Shown here: piece after piece, positions 23,784 through 37,467 of the stretch
How positions within the stretch are numbered: the first letter of the stretch is position 1
Layout of the letters: every line of letters begins with the position of its first letter
Assembly (NCBI GenBank): GCA_037127315.1
Contig: JBBBDQ010001610.1
Span: forward strand, 62,001-126,000
DNA from: Ascarosepion bandense
Taxonomy: Eukaryota; Mollusca; Cephalopoda; Sepiida; Sepiidae
Reading direction: 5' to 3'
Length of the DNA: 64,000 nt
The notes under the pieces: generated by a model
What the model saw: the letters and a program-made list of their open reading frames with translations, nothing else
The model's database searches: none
Told to the model about the DNA's origin: nothing
Position numbers and translations under genes: made by a program

Positions 23784-26030
23784 ATGAGACTATAAAGACA
23801 AAACAAGATTTTTCAAACCGATGTAAAACATTTTACAGGGAAAGTGGTAAGACAAGAATTGAAATGACCATCCCTCCACAGAAATAGAAGACATTTCTAG
23901 GAAAACAATATGGGCTTGCCCTAAAAAACATAAAGAAGCAGACTGGATTGCGCAAGTGATTGATCGAATGAAAAATAAATCAGAAGAGACATGAGCTGGA
24001 ATCAGAGTAGAGGATGTTAAATGTAAACTGAAAAACCACACAACTGAACATTTCCAGGAATAAATAAAATTCCTAAGTTTTGGATATATTATTTTAATTC
24101 AGCATATAGAACTCTAGACAAAATCTTCAAGAAATGATTAACAATTCCACTAAACTTCCTGCATGGATGACCAAAGGAATTACCTTTCTTCTACCCGGGA
24201 TTAGTGACACAAATAATCCGAAAAACTACAGACCAGTTTCATGCCTTCCAACAACACACAAATTATTAACATCTGTTTTACCAAACATTTACCAAACTGT
24301 TTTACCAAACATTGGAAAGAAATGATATGTTACAGCTTGAACAAATAGAGTGCAAACATAGCTGTTACAGATGTAAACACCAATTATTTATTAACATGAT
24401 GATTTTGGAAACCTGCTTTGATGCAAAGATAAATCTTTGTACTGTCTCGATAGAATATCGTAAAGCATTCAATAGTGTATTACTGGAACTTTAAGATTTT
24501 AATTATGTACAAGGTATCACCAGTCATGACCAATTTCATCAAACAATGTATGTTGACATCGAAAACAACTCTTTACCTCAATCATATAAATGTAACCTAT
24601 AAGTCTGGTAAATTAAACAACAGGGGTATGTCTCAATGTGTCTCTTTGTCTCTCTTATTATTTTGCTTATCAGTAATAGCATCAACCAGTCAACTTAACA
24701 AGAAATAATGTGGTTATAAAATAGCCCCCCTCCCGCCAAAAAAAATAAGCAATCTATTTTACATAGGTGATGTAGGTTGTATGGTAAGAATGACAATGAG
24801 CTAGAACGAATTCTGCAAACTGTAAAATACTTCAGTGAAGATATTGGAAGAAATTTCAGTCTGAATAAATGTACTAGAGCTACAATTCTACGGGGATCAC
24901 TACAACAAACCTGGTAAATTGGCTTGGACCATGCTGTAACGATAAAAGTCTTAGTGCAAGAAGAAGTTACATATTTTTAAATGAGGGTGAAAAAATTCGC
25001 CAAAAAAAAAAAAAAATGAAAGAAATAGTGCGTAAAGAGTACTATACAAGGCTACTACTGATATTAAAAACTGAACTGGATTCTCAAAACAGATTTATGG
25101 ACATCAATAACCTTGCCATCCAAGTGGTTCAATACAGCCTCAAAATATTGCCCTGGACTCTAAACGATATCAGATAAAAATTCTAAGACAAGAAAGCATC
25201 TTTCTAAACATAAGATACATCATCCAAAGGCTGACGTAGACCGCATATACATACCCACGTAAAAAAGGAGGAAAGAATATTATTGCAGCAAAAATATGAA
25301 AAAAAAAAGCCAAGGATGAATCTCTTGACCTTATGAAACAACGCTGGCAAGAGAAACATCTGCATATCCACAACTTATATCTAAAACCCAATGTTTATAA
25401 AGTTAATACACATCGATGGTTACTTGTATCTGGATTAAAATCTGAATCTGATGTCTTTATTCTTTCTGCGCAAGACGAAAGTCTTCTCACTAGGAACATT
25501 TAGGCAAATATTTTACATAATAATGTGGATTCAAAATGCAGGTTCCGTGATAAATACCATGAAACAGTAGACCATCTAATCTCAGGATGTTCTGTACTTG
25601 TCATAATTTAATATGAAAATCATCACCATTGGGTAAGATAATATTTATATAGGACAATGTGCAAACACTATGGAAATATATAAACAAATACTGGTATAAA
25701 CATCACCCAGCACCAGTTACAGAAATGAAATAGCCCTGACGTTATTTTTAAAAACCAACCAAAAAAACATACTGCTTATTAATTGATATGGATTGTCGAG
25801 CGGATTGTAATATAAAAATATATAGAAACCTGGAAATTGAAAGAGAAAAATGTAGAAATTGAAAACAAGTATCGTAACGGTGAGTGTGGGTTCACTTGAA
25901 ATGATAAAGAAATGGAACAAAAAACACATTGAATGTATTCCTGCAAACCCCAGCTTAAGAGATATGCAAAAATTGTCTTGTTAAGTACAGCCCACAGACT
26001 GATGAGAACTTTTTCTCTGCAACGCTAGGG
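23784..26030 (+). pseudogene. Decayed R2-like LINE (LINE-B), unit 2
   Basis: Same remnant as in unit 1, with the same YIGD motif and the same missing segment near 25268. Differences are mainly in A-run lengths. Confidence 0.7.
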
Positions 26031-26834
26031 TTGTTAGGGAGATAAAAAAAATATGAAAGCCCTGTGAATTTTTTTTTTTTGTATTGAAAAAAAAATTCTC
26101 CAACATTAATCTTCTCTAAAAAAAAATTCCATATAGAATTATATATTTCATCTTCAGATTAGAAAATGTCAAGAAGAAATATTTGATTTCGATATTTTAC
26201 AGATATAATTATTTATCTAGATATAAATATATATTTTTACTTATTCGATATTTCAAAGAAACTTGTTTTTATTTATTTGTTGTTTGTCAGATTTTTATAA
26301 TTAACTTTCATTTCTCACCAAATTTTTATTAATAGTCGTTGCCAAATTCTTAACTATCGCTTATTAGATTGCCCTTTTTGCAAATATGATTAAAGATACT
26401 TGGCGATCATGCTGACGACGGCATATGATGTAAAACTTGAAATGTGACTCATTGTATGTGCCGTGATCATTGAAGACGTTAACGATCATGGCTCACCGCA
26501 ACATTCTTATCTTTCATAGCGCTGAACAACGTGTGTCTTTTTAATATCTATCCAACTCCCTGTTCCGACATTTATTTACACCATCTAGTTGTTGTTGTTT
26601 CATACTATTTCCCTCTGTCCCTCTTTCTTTCCGATATATTTACTGCTTAAAATTTTCATCCTTCTTTCTCATTTCTAAATTTCATGGCTTACTGAATTTA
26701 AGCATAAATATCATTTTCATTTCCATTTTTCTTAAGACAAAGGCATATCTATAGTATTCCCAGCACTCCTCTGTAGAAACTTATCCCTGTTGCTTTAATT
26801 TATTTGTTTCTTTTATGAAAGTTGTCCATCAATC

Positions 26835-27292
26835 ATTGCCATATAGGAGTATTTATATTACATGGCAGTTCTGCACTCTTTTCTTTGATTCTAATGAAAC
26901 TGTCTTCTACTTCTTAACACTTTCTTTTAGTCTTTGAATGGTTATTTTTTTGCCATTCCAATGCGGTTTCAGATTTCTATGTCACATTTCTTGTGTCCAT
27001 TAAAATAATTTCCAGATATTTAAATTTCTGTAATTTTTTGATTTTGACAATTCCAATTCGTGGCTTGGTCTTTTTTACTTGATGAGAAATACACATTCTT
27101 TCTTCATACAATTTGTGATTAGTCCTTTCTTCTCGCTTTCCGTTACTAAATAGTTTTTGGGACACCTGTAGTTTTTTCCGTACATGTCATTAAAGAGGTG
27201 TTATTAGCGTATCTTAGGTTGTTAATATCGTGAACACCGATAATAAATTCTGGTAAAAACAAAGTTCTTCTTCCGTCGTTTGAGAGCTTTGA
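26835..27292 (-). pseudogene. Antisense RTE-like LINE RT fragment, unit 2
   Basis: Duplicated copy of the fragment at 10640-11095, base-for-base similar, with the same YANN remnant. Confidence 0.6.
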
Positions 27293-27536
27293 TAGTGAGT
27301 AGAACTATCAAGGATCAATCAAATATTCACACATTGCTACACACTACAAATACCTATTATATATGAACACGAACTTCGTACATTTCCCTCTAGATATATG
27401 ATGAAATTGATACAACCCAAACCGGTCACTCATTTAATATTGGCCTCAACAAAACCTTGAATTTCCTTATCGTTCTACATTTATCTCCAGATAATATTTA
27501 CGTTTGTTGGTTACTAGTCTCGGTAATATTAATTTA

Positions 27537-28016
27537 CTCGCAGTATAGCCCGGCGTTGCTCGGATGTAATGAAAGCTTTAAAGCTAATCCATGGTCCTAG
27601 AGCTCAGAAACAGCCTAAAGAACATTTTTGTGAAATTTGGTGAGAATCGGATAAAAATTGTGGATTTGTATAAAGGACATACAGACAGATAAACAGACAC
27701 ACGCATAAACATTTGCCTGATATATATATATATATATATATATATTCGATTTTCTGCACTATTGTAAGAAATGCAACCTTGAAACTTCGGAATATCGTTT
27801 CCTGTTTTTTTTCTATGATTTTTTCTATTTTTTTTATTTTTTCTATTTTTTTTCTAATCAAATTTGATTAAAATCGGACCACTCCTTCTATAAACCGATT
27901 TTTTCGATTATCGATATTTATCGGGGTTACCTCGACACAAAACCTAGCTAAGAACACACGCAGACATTTAAATCTTCACGAAAATCGGTTCAGCCGTTTC
28001 GTAGTCTTTTGTTAAC

Positions 28017-28020
<4 letters not shown>
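27537..28020 (+). repeat. Dispersed repeat with GTTGCTCGG core, unit 2
   Basis: Copy of the block at 11340-11830, with the same internal (TA)n tract. Confidence 0.45.
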
Positions 28021-28067
<47 letters not shown>

Positions 28068-28696
28068 GAGAGAGACAAAGTTACATTTACAGATAAGTTT
28101 AGATTAGATGAGATGTTGACACCCCAATCATCTGCATCGCAAAAATAGAAAAGCATTTATACATATCTACTACTGACCGCACGAATGACCGAACTCATTT
28201 CCGCCTCCACACAGGGTCTTATGATAAGAGAATGTCAAATCTCTAAAGGAAACCAAATCAGCAGAAACTTATTTGCTAGATTTTCCTACTAATTGAATCA
28301 ATCAATTCTTAATTAAAATCGATGTTTAAAATAATGAAACTACTTTAATTGTGACATCCGGATTATAAAGGACACTTTCGGTGTATCTTTTGAAAACGAT
28401 GTTTATACATTTAAAACGATAATGAACAATTTACTCAGTCAGGGTTAAAACAACGTCGACAAAGACAAGGAACTTACTGCAATAAACATTTCTTACAGTT
28501 GTAATTCCACCTACAATAATAATGAAAAAAAAAGCATAAAATAAACTCTTTGTTTTAAAACTGACTTTACGAGTGGAAACAATTAAGTCACCAGTATTTA
28601 TATAGTTTAATAATTGTTTGATAGATTTTTAATAAATTTCTGTAAACCTAAATCGTAAAAAGTGAAATTTATTCTGACCCATTTATGAGTCGAACA

Positions 28697-29205
28697 TTTT
28701 TGATAAAAAGCCTTGTAATAAAAATAATTGGGCTATTCTGTTAAATATCTTCCTAAATTTCTCTTACGTAATAAAAAAGCCAAAGAATTTAATCTACAAG
28801 AATTATGTGAGAGAGTACATAAATCTAAATTCAGGTACCTAAATTTCCATCGTATAAATACATTGTATACATTTCAGTTCGGTGATCAATGACAGATTTA
28901 GGAAATCCATGAAAAAAAAAGTTTAATGTTGTGTAATTCTTTATAGAATATGACTTAGGAAGAAGGTATTATTTATATGCGTTGAATTAAGTTTTTCATC
29001 ACATCTACCTTATATCTTTGGGTTAATCACTATTATCATTAGGAAGACATGAGTTTATGCTATTTGCATTCCTATATAGAAAAGTAGTAAATCTATGAGT
29101 GCCGGAATAAATAAATACATTCAGGAATAGAATTTTATTATTAATATTAAATTCTAATGTAAATTTGAGGACGAAGTGACTTTCAATTTTGTCATTTAAG
29201 TATCT

Positions 29206-29260
<55 letters not shown>

Positions 29261-29390
29261 TTCTCTCTCATCGTATGGTGGAAGAATGCAGTATTTGATA
29301 GCAATTTTTCAATAATTTCCTGTAATTTTGTCTTTTTGCTATATCTCCTGTTTGTTGTGCCCGCCAGGTGCACAAGATTTTTAGGTAGAT
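28697..29390 (-). pseudogene. Antisense Penelope-like RT fragment, unit 2
   Basis: Same fragment. Here the length of the (TA)n tract happens to keep one frame open across it (29373 to 29023), which makes the LEF...FLNV...FTTFLYR string contiguous. This is accidental, not a gene. Confidence 0.55.
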
Positions 29391-29886
29391 TATTTGCTAC
29401 TTCTCACTGTCATTCGCGCCTTGAACATATCCTGTGAATGTCAAGTCTCCAAGTCCTTGTGGTGAGTACAAAATTAAAATAACCTTCTTTGCTTCGCTGT
29501 TTGCAAATTTCCCAAGCAAGTGTGAAAATATTTATTAAACAATGGAAGGAGAGAGAATTTCTTATTAGAATTAAATTTCAATGCACTGCTTCATGTTTCT
29601 TCCTGTCCATAAATGAATTTGCGTTGAAAGCTAAATATGTGATCCGAGTTGCTTATTTGTACACATTTTCCGGCCGATGCAAGCAGATGAACATGAGAGT
29701 AGAGAACAGTCAATCCAGCAGAATGTAACAGAATTTGTTAATCGCTGACCGGGCACAACTCCCCAAGCGGCCCGTATTTACACCCCCTCAAGTTCTTATT
29801 CGTGCTGCTTTCTTTATTTCTCCTTCTCCTTCACAAAGATAAAAAGGGGCGTAAGACAATGATGTGTCTTTTCGCCGGATTTATTC

Positions 29887-30367
29887 AGCTTGTGCAGAGT
29901 GACTATACATAGGACCCTAGGATATGTCTTCGCAGGCCACAATTTTAAGAACATAATGTTCCCAGATGATATAATGCAGATAGCGGACACGGAAAAAAAA
30001 CTACAAAACCTCCTACAGATGGAAGCTGATGAGAGTGACAATAAAGGACTACAATTAAACTGCAAGAAAACCGAATGCATGGTCATCAGCAACAAAGCAG
30101 CCCCAAATGACAAATACAGGTGTGGGATACAAAAATCGAGCTGGTACAAATATTGAAATATTTGGAAAGTGCTCTAACAGAAGACAGAAAGTGTGACACT
30201 GAGATCCGAAGGCGAATTGGCACAGCGAAAAATTCGTTCCAGAAGTTGAGTAAAGTATTAAGACATAGGAAAATCAATCTGTGCACAAAGTTTAATACTA
30301 TATGTGTTAATACCGTCATTAATTTACGTTCTTTTAGACATAGTGAAGCAAGCAGTTCATGAAAACC
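29887..30367 (+). pseudogene. RTE-like LINE RT fragment (LINE-D), unit 2
   Basis: Identical organisation and frameshift to the unit 1 copy, carried by the segmental duplication. Confidence 0.7.
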
Positions 30368-31526
30368 CAGCCCATCTCCATCTCGTTGTGTTCAAGGCAT
30401 TAAGGCCATAGTAAATGATGAAACATTTACAGATGTCCACCGTGATGCATTTGGAACATAGTCACTGTAGACATAGAAAGAAAAAGACATTGACACATTT
30501 CTCCGTTTAAATTTTCATAAATGTGAAATGTTCATTGAAACTGCAGTTTTTTATTTTTCGTACAAATTTGAGTGCAATAAATGTTTAATACACCGAGACA
30601 TGTATGTCCTCCGTATATAATATAAATTGTGAATGTCTACATTAGTTTTGCTTACGTAGATTAAATATCACTGATATCATTAATGTGGTACATTTGGTAT
30701 ATATTGCAAATATGACACATTACATATTTACATTTAGCTATGTGCTACCAATAGCTGGTCCATCGTTCTTACCATTGAGATCATACAAGCAACCAGATGC
30801 TGTCTAATGCACAGATTTTTGTTTGAGTGTAAACTTACAGACTGCAAATGCAATATGTCTTATACGTTATAACAAGCTTTTGAAATTATCAAAACTTTCA
30901 TAAAGCCAATAATTTTATATATTTGTGATAATGTCCGTTTCAGAAAAGATTTATAATTATCTGGCTATTAAATGAATAAACAAGAAAAGGCCGCAAATAA
31001 ATTTTACCGAATGTTTCCAAGAAACATAACAGAATCTTTGATTCTCTGTTTTATCATTGTAAGTTTGAGACGCTTATTAAAATAGATGTCATGGTTAAGG
31101 TGACACTCTTTTATAAAGATCTAAACTGTCAGATGTATGAAACTGATCACTAAGACCGAAGTCCTTTTAGGAAAGCGAATAAATAAGAGAATATCTTTTC
31201 AAAGTGAATAAAAGTAATTTATCATATGATTAAATTCTTAAAATCTCAAAAATGTGTAATAGTTTAAACTAGGATGATATGAATATGAATACCAGAATTG
31301 TTCTCACACATATATTAATATGATGTAATTTAAACTAAACTAAATTTGACCGAATTTTCCCAAAGTACACCTTGTGAGAAAATAGAATATTTTTATTCAG
31401 ACGATCTTAAATCCGGAAATATAACTTCTTAAATTTGATGTAAATTCAAATTTTTTTCATTAAATATTTATTTTGATAAGAATAAAAATCAACATTTATA
31501 ATTTCCGTCGGACTTTGTCTATAATT

Positions 31527-32182
31527 CAGATATTTTTGACACTAATGTTTTTCTCTGACACTACGTATTACTTGTTCCCATGTTGTGTTCATCTTGATGT
31601 TTGATCGGCTTAGGAAATATTTGTAGCCTATCATATGTGCTACTTCTTTAAGTTTACGTAGTTTATAGAAGCATTCTCTATCTATTATTCCAACTTCATA
31701 GGAAGCGCTGATGCCCTTTCCTACCCATATGTGGTCAACTACGCCTGATTTGTTTCATCCCCTCTCGTGTTACGGCCTTGCGATGTAATTGTAGCTTTAT
31801 ATATATATAATTCGTACAGAACACAACACGGCTACGGAAAAGCGTGGTTGTAGTAAAGCCAATATATGTAGTGTGTTTATTATTAGTTCCAGACATACCA
31901 TCTCTGAACGGACATGTAAATTGATGCTCTACATTAGTTTTTTTTATGCTGCTTCTATTTTCACACGACGTGATTCTCTGTAAAATATGATTTCTTTTTC
32001 CTGAGTTTCCTATTTCTTCTGTGATCAGATATTCAAGTGTACACTGCCATTTATAGCGACCGATGTGACATAACAATCTAGAAATTTTTCCTTTGTTTCT
32101 AACGATATTTTCCCGATTCTTTATACTTAACTTAATTTTAGAGATTTCAATGCGCCTTCATATTTTGGTGTAGCATCTTTCA
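31527..32182 (-). pseudogene. Antisense Penelope-like GIY-YIG fragment, unit 2
   Basis: Duplicated copy of the unit 1 fragment, nearly identical. Confidence 0.65.
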
Positions 32183-34587
32183 TTCCCTGTTAAAACACTT
32201 CCAAGATATTTATCACACATATTAAAGGATTTGTTAGAGCAGAAATGTAGTCTTTTTTGATTTTTTATCCCATGAATGTTACCCGTGTCCTATACTCAGA
32301 ACTCTATATTGAGCAAATCTGACAAGAATATGAAATGCCTTCAGGGAATTCTTCCACCCTGTCAGGAGCTGAAAATATTCTGAATTCAACATCGAAAATT
32401 CAGCATTTTTGCATATACGGCAAATATCTTAAAACATATATAATTCATGTAATGAGGTTTCAATAAATATATTTTAGGTTTAAAAAACGAAAGTAACTGT
32501 GACATCGGATTTTAAAAATATCAATAGCCAAAATTACAGAAAAGATCTTGAAATATTAAAAAGTAAATTTACTGAAAATTATCGTCATTGGCTTGAACCA
32601 TCGCCTGCAGACCACTTCAGAATCTCCTGCAACTTTTCTGGACAGTTCACTTTTTGAAGTAGGTGATTGCTGCCATAATTCTTGCCTTCAGATCATCTTT
32701 CTTGTAACAATGATTTTTGTTGTTCTCTCACTCAACATGATACGATTCAACTGCTTTTGTGGCATGGTGCAGAATGCTGTTGCCAGACATACGGTTTTGT
32801 ATCAGCCATTGTCTCGACACAGAACTACACTACCAACTTAAATCACTTGATGTAGACTTTCGAGTTCAGTCCAAGATCTTTCCCAAGACATTTAGAAGTT
32901 CTTTTCTCATCAAGTTGATCAGAGTGAGTTTTACATACATTCATAATCACTATTCTACACATATAAATAAACTGAGCTGTTCTCATATTGAGACCCACTT
33001 GGAAATATTTGTATTGAATGATCCGGCTGAAATGCCAATCAGTACATAATGCTATTTCCGAATTTCTAGTGAAATGAATTGTGTCATGGTGCTTTTTTCT
33101 CATAAAAAGGTGCCCAACTGACCGTACTAGACTGTGAATTCATCAAAATCAATGTCTATGCATGAAATTGAAAATATAAAATAGCAACAATTTCCTCATC
33201 TCAACCTCTATATACAAGGCTAGGTCAAGTGTCTATATATATATATATATATATATAGGTTTGTGTGTGTGCGTATGTGTGTTTTTTGTGTATATGTGTG
33301 TGCGTGTGTGTTTGAGTGCATTGTGCATGTTCTTATTTCAGTATTGTGCATAAAATGTTTAAATGTTTGAAAGATTTTGTAATTAGATTATTTTGTATAT
33401 TTTCATCCTTTCTTCCATCTCATTAATGTGTTAGGATATCATGGATATATTAACGCCTATAGTGGACTTTGAATAGGTGAGAATACCAATATATTTTCTC
33501 TCTTTTCAAGCACTCTATTAATAATAATAATGGTACTCTAATATTCTTCTAAATTCACTTATTATTTATCGAATGGACATATAGAAACAACACTAAAACA
33601 ATCATTAATATAACATTAAGAATTTATGGAAACTAATGGGAATCAATGGCTCACTATCATATTTCGTTTAAGACAACTAACATTAGAGAAAACTAAGTTC
33701 CACATTGTTAACATGTGTCACTAACTATCTTCATCAATACATAGATTCCAAATGAACTGAAAGTATTGTGCAAAGAGAGAAAAGCAAAATTAGTGGAGAA
33801 TCGGGAGAAGCCTTTCTTTCGTCAACATGAGAAAAAAAATCTCATAATAACAGTGATTCCTCGGAAACACTCTGTGTTCGGACTCTCTACTCTCGGCCAC
33901 CCCGGTGTCTATTCCCTTCCTGCTCTCACTTTCTCTTTCTTTTTTCTCCCTGTCTTTTATTCATTGTCTCTCTCTCTCTCTTTCTCAGCCCCTCCTAAGA
34001 AAAGTAGAAAAGGTAGATTTTGGGGGAACAAAAATATATGCACGCATAGATATCTTCCAAATGCCTATCCCTGGGTTCGAATCCAGTGTCCGTCTATATC
34101 CGTTTAACGTGTGTGCAAATAAAATCACTTACAGTGTTACAACGAAATAAAGATGTTTAAAAAGTTATTTAGTTTCAAGCGATTAATTTTTGATGTTCTT
34201 GAATAATTTTTTTAGAGATAAATCATCAAATATTTTCATGCGTTGATTGAGATTAATCTGGGCTCACAGTTTAATAATATATTTGTTAAAGTCCACGAAA
34301 TATAGACCATTTGAGAAAGGACTGACAATTTTTTATTCACAAATCACAGATGCTTTAGTAACACCAATAAATTAGAGGCACAACATAACAAAAAACAAAA
34401 AATGAAATGAGAATGAACACTAATAAAAATCCTACACATTTTCCCGTCCAAATGAAATGTATATTTCATAAACAATATTTCTCTAAATTCACTGTCGGTG
34501 TCGAAATAAGTTTTACAAATCATTTGATATGTTAAAATCAGTGATATAAATAAGGACAAAACGTTAAATTCAAATCAACAATCTACT

Positions 34588-34593
34588 TTTATT
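34588..34593 (-). promoter_or_regulatory. Poly(A) signal AATAAA, peptide gene copy 3
   Basis: AATAAA on the minus strand about 61 nt after the stop, as in the other copies. Confidence 0.62.
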
Positions 34594-34653
34594 TTGCACA
34601 TTGAAATGTTACAATAGCAAATGAAAAGTAATCATGTACATTATTTCAATTGT

Positions 34654-35091
34654 CTATGACTCATTGCTGCCTTCAGCATCGGCATCGGCGGCAGCTTCTG
34701 TGGCTGTCTCCTCAGTCACTTGAACATCTTCACCAGAACCTTCTTGCTGTTCCTCTGCGATGACGTTGCTCACTGAAAAGAAACAAAAACATTATTAACA
34801 ATATAATACTTTTAGTTAAAAAATATTTTTTCTATGTAGAATATAATGTGATTATTTAATAATTTTTTTTTTATATTTGCAATATGTATTCTACATATTA
34901 GATGAAATGTCTTTCAGAATTACTGAAAAGAACATTTTGGGCAAAGCAGTTACATTTCAGTTAAAAAATTTAAAAGAAAACTGATAAAATATGTAAAATA
35001 TTTATGCATAACTTAAAATATATTAATTATTCGTACCTGCGAAGGCAGTGAAGACGCAGAGAGCCAAAAGAAAGATGAGTTTTCCAGACAT
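34654..35091 (-). CDS. Acidic secreted micropeptide, copy 3 (57 aa, two coding exons)
   Basis: Coding exons 35091-35037 and 34772-34654, with the same lengths, splice sites and phase as the other copies. The encoded protein is identical to copy 2 (Ala16, Ala42). The surrounding DNA is also nearly identical to unit 2, so this is the product of the most recent duplication step. Signal peptide, acidic cysteine-free tail, S-x-E motifs and C-terminal sequon are as in copy 1. Function is unrecognised. Confidence 0.8.
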
Positions 35092-35646
35092 GATGATCTG
35101 TAAAAAATATTCAAAATAATTAATAATATATAATAATGGTATAAAAAGTTTTGCAGGCCTTCACTCATTCGCAATAGTTAAGGTAGTTATCTTGAATTTC
35201 TTTATAAGTAATAACTAATATTTTTCATTATCATTTAGTAATATATAGGGCGACTTATAAATTGAAAGCATTATTTATTTTATTTATTATCTGTTAGCAC
35301 GTGCTTACGTCAAATAAGTAAATTGTCCTTTCCGGCCATATCCGGTAAATATCTAAATATATGACTTCGATTATCATCTGCTGTAATGTTGGACATGCAG
35401 TTGAAGTAATCAATAAACGTTCAGCGTGGGAAAGCAGAGCCGGGTTCAATTTCTTATCAGGTTAGTGTCATTCATTTACGCAGAAATTTCTTAAGACTCC
35501 CATTGACCGAAATGAGATATGAACGATGAAGCCTGTCACATACGTAGCTACCAATCAAAAATTTGTCTAATGCAGTACAAGAATGAACTATTTCTCCATA
35601 TATATCGAATCTGTGGAAAGTTGACGTTAAATACAGAATACACACA

Positions 35647-35653
35647 CCGCGCG

Positions 35654-35707
<54 letters not shown>
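35647..35707. repeat. CG/CA microsatellite in intron 1, copy 3
   Basis: Slightly longer than in copy 2 and uninterrupted. Confidence 0.9.
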
Positions 35708-35709
<2 letters not shown>

Positions 35710-35868
35710 ATATTCATTGATTTGACTTAAAATGTAATTGGTTAAGACATCAGAGATATAAACCTTCACAAAATTCAAATTACTATTTTCTCAAAACTGT
35801 GTGAATATAAAATTGTTCACAAATGTAAATGTAAAGAAATAGCGATAATAATATTTGTATTGACTTAC

Positions 35869-35933
35869 TTTGTGGTGCTGTGTTGTGGGAACACAAATTG
35901 ACGATTCAACAGTTGAACGTTGTCAAAGAAAGT
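35869..35933 (-). other. 5' non-coding exon, peptide gene copy 3
   Basis: Predicted 65-nt leader exon ending at the GTAAGT donor (35868-35863). Intron 1 is 771 nt and carries the longest CG-plus-CA tract of the first three copies. Confidence 0.62.
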
Positions 35934-35964
35934 GACTTAGATGTGAGAGAGCCCGATTTTTATA
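35929..35964 (-). promoter_or_regulatory. TATA + initiator core promoter, peptide gene copy 3
   Basis: TATAAAAA at 35964-35957 and initiator A at 35933, with 31-nt spacing. Confidence 0.68.
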
Positions 35965-36940
35965 GAAGAATATCTACGTGACTTACTTTAATTCCCTTTG
36001 TTGTCTTCTGAAAGGATTAGTACTTTTCAATAAAGAATTCTCGTTGGAATCTTAAGTAGGGGTTCAATCTTTATTTCTTTATGACAAAAGTATGCTTTAG
36101 TTCATTTCATATTTCAAATAATTTGTTAATGATCTTTTCATGCCAAGTTTATTTATTTTTGCTTAAATATTGACTCGCCATCAGCCTTTGTCATTTATTA
36201 AGATTTATTTTACAAAAGGCATTTTAAGTATTTCGTATTTATTCTTCATCGGGTATTTTTCAATGTGTGTCTATGTTAATACGTCATTAACCTTTAATGA
36301 ATTGGATTTACGAAAGCACAGTTAAGTGTTTTTGTTTTGAAAATTCTAAATTGCCGTATATATTTGATCCTCAGATAAGAAGATTCGAAAATGTCTTCTC
36401 GTTTAGACTTGTCAAAATATCATGATGAAATATTTGATTTAGTTATTTTGCAGATTTAATTATTGAAAGACTAACAGAAAGTCAAATATCTTTTAACTTA
36501 TTCGATATTTCAACGAAACTTGCTTACATCTTTTGCTGTTTAGCAGATTTTTATATTAACTTTTCATTCCTCATCATATTTTGATTGATATTCGTTGCCA
36601 AATTCTTAACTATTCATTATTAGAATGCCTTTCTCCCAGAGGTTATTCAAAGACTTTTTATTCAACGATCATGCTGACGTCGGCAGAGGATTCAAAACCT
36701 TGAGCTTTGACTCCTTGTACATACCGCGGTTCTTGAAGATATTAACGATCATGGCTCTCCGCGACATTCTTAAGTTCTTTTAGCGCTTAAAAACTTTTGT
36801 CTTTTCAATATTAATCCCACTCCTGGTTCCGTCACTTATTTACACGATCTCGATAATATTGTTTCATACTGTTTCTTTCTGTTCCTCTTTCTTTCCAATA
36901 AATTTACCGCCAATGTTTTCGATCCTTCTTTCTCATATTT

Positions 36941-37230
36941 TGTTGGGACTCCCGCGCCTATTAGGCTATAATGGACTATTCCATTACTATGTAAAGTAAT
37001 GGTGGCATCTACGCACGGGAGTGTGCCGAGCAGCCGAAACACAAGTCAGTCGTAGATTTCCGGTGACGACCCGGAAGTACCCATGGCTCATACTACGTCT
37101 TACGACGGTTGGGACGATTAACCTTTATTCTTGTATTGGATACTAATAACCTTTGTAAATACTATTTTCACGGAATACAACAATTAACTTATTGTTGTTG
37201 CGTATATTTATTCTTACTCACGACATAACA
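36941..37230 (+). mobile_element. Solo LTR, unit 3
   Basis: Same 290-bp element and flanks in unit 3. It differs by single substitutions from units 1 and 2. Confidence 0.7.
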
Positions 37231-37467
37231 TATCTAAATCTCTAACTGATATTAAGTATAAATATCGTCTTCATTTTCATTTTTCTTAAAACAAAGAAAT
37301 ATCTATAGTATTCCCAGCACTCCTCTGTAAAAACACATTCCTGGTTTTACGAAATTAAAGATTATGGCCAAAATTGGTTTTATTAGTTGAACGCAAAATT
37401 TATTGGAAAGTGTAAATAATCAATTATCTTTCCCATCATTTTGCTCAACCATTTGATAAAAAAATGC

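Larger units (their letters stand above)
16219..32415. repeat. Tandem segmental duplication, unit 2
   Basis: Full-length unit. Its first part matches unit 3 nearly base for base, and its second part matches unit 1 nearly base for base. This pattern is expected if the last duplication had its breakpoints inside the unit. Confidence 0.95.
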
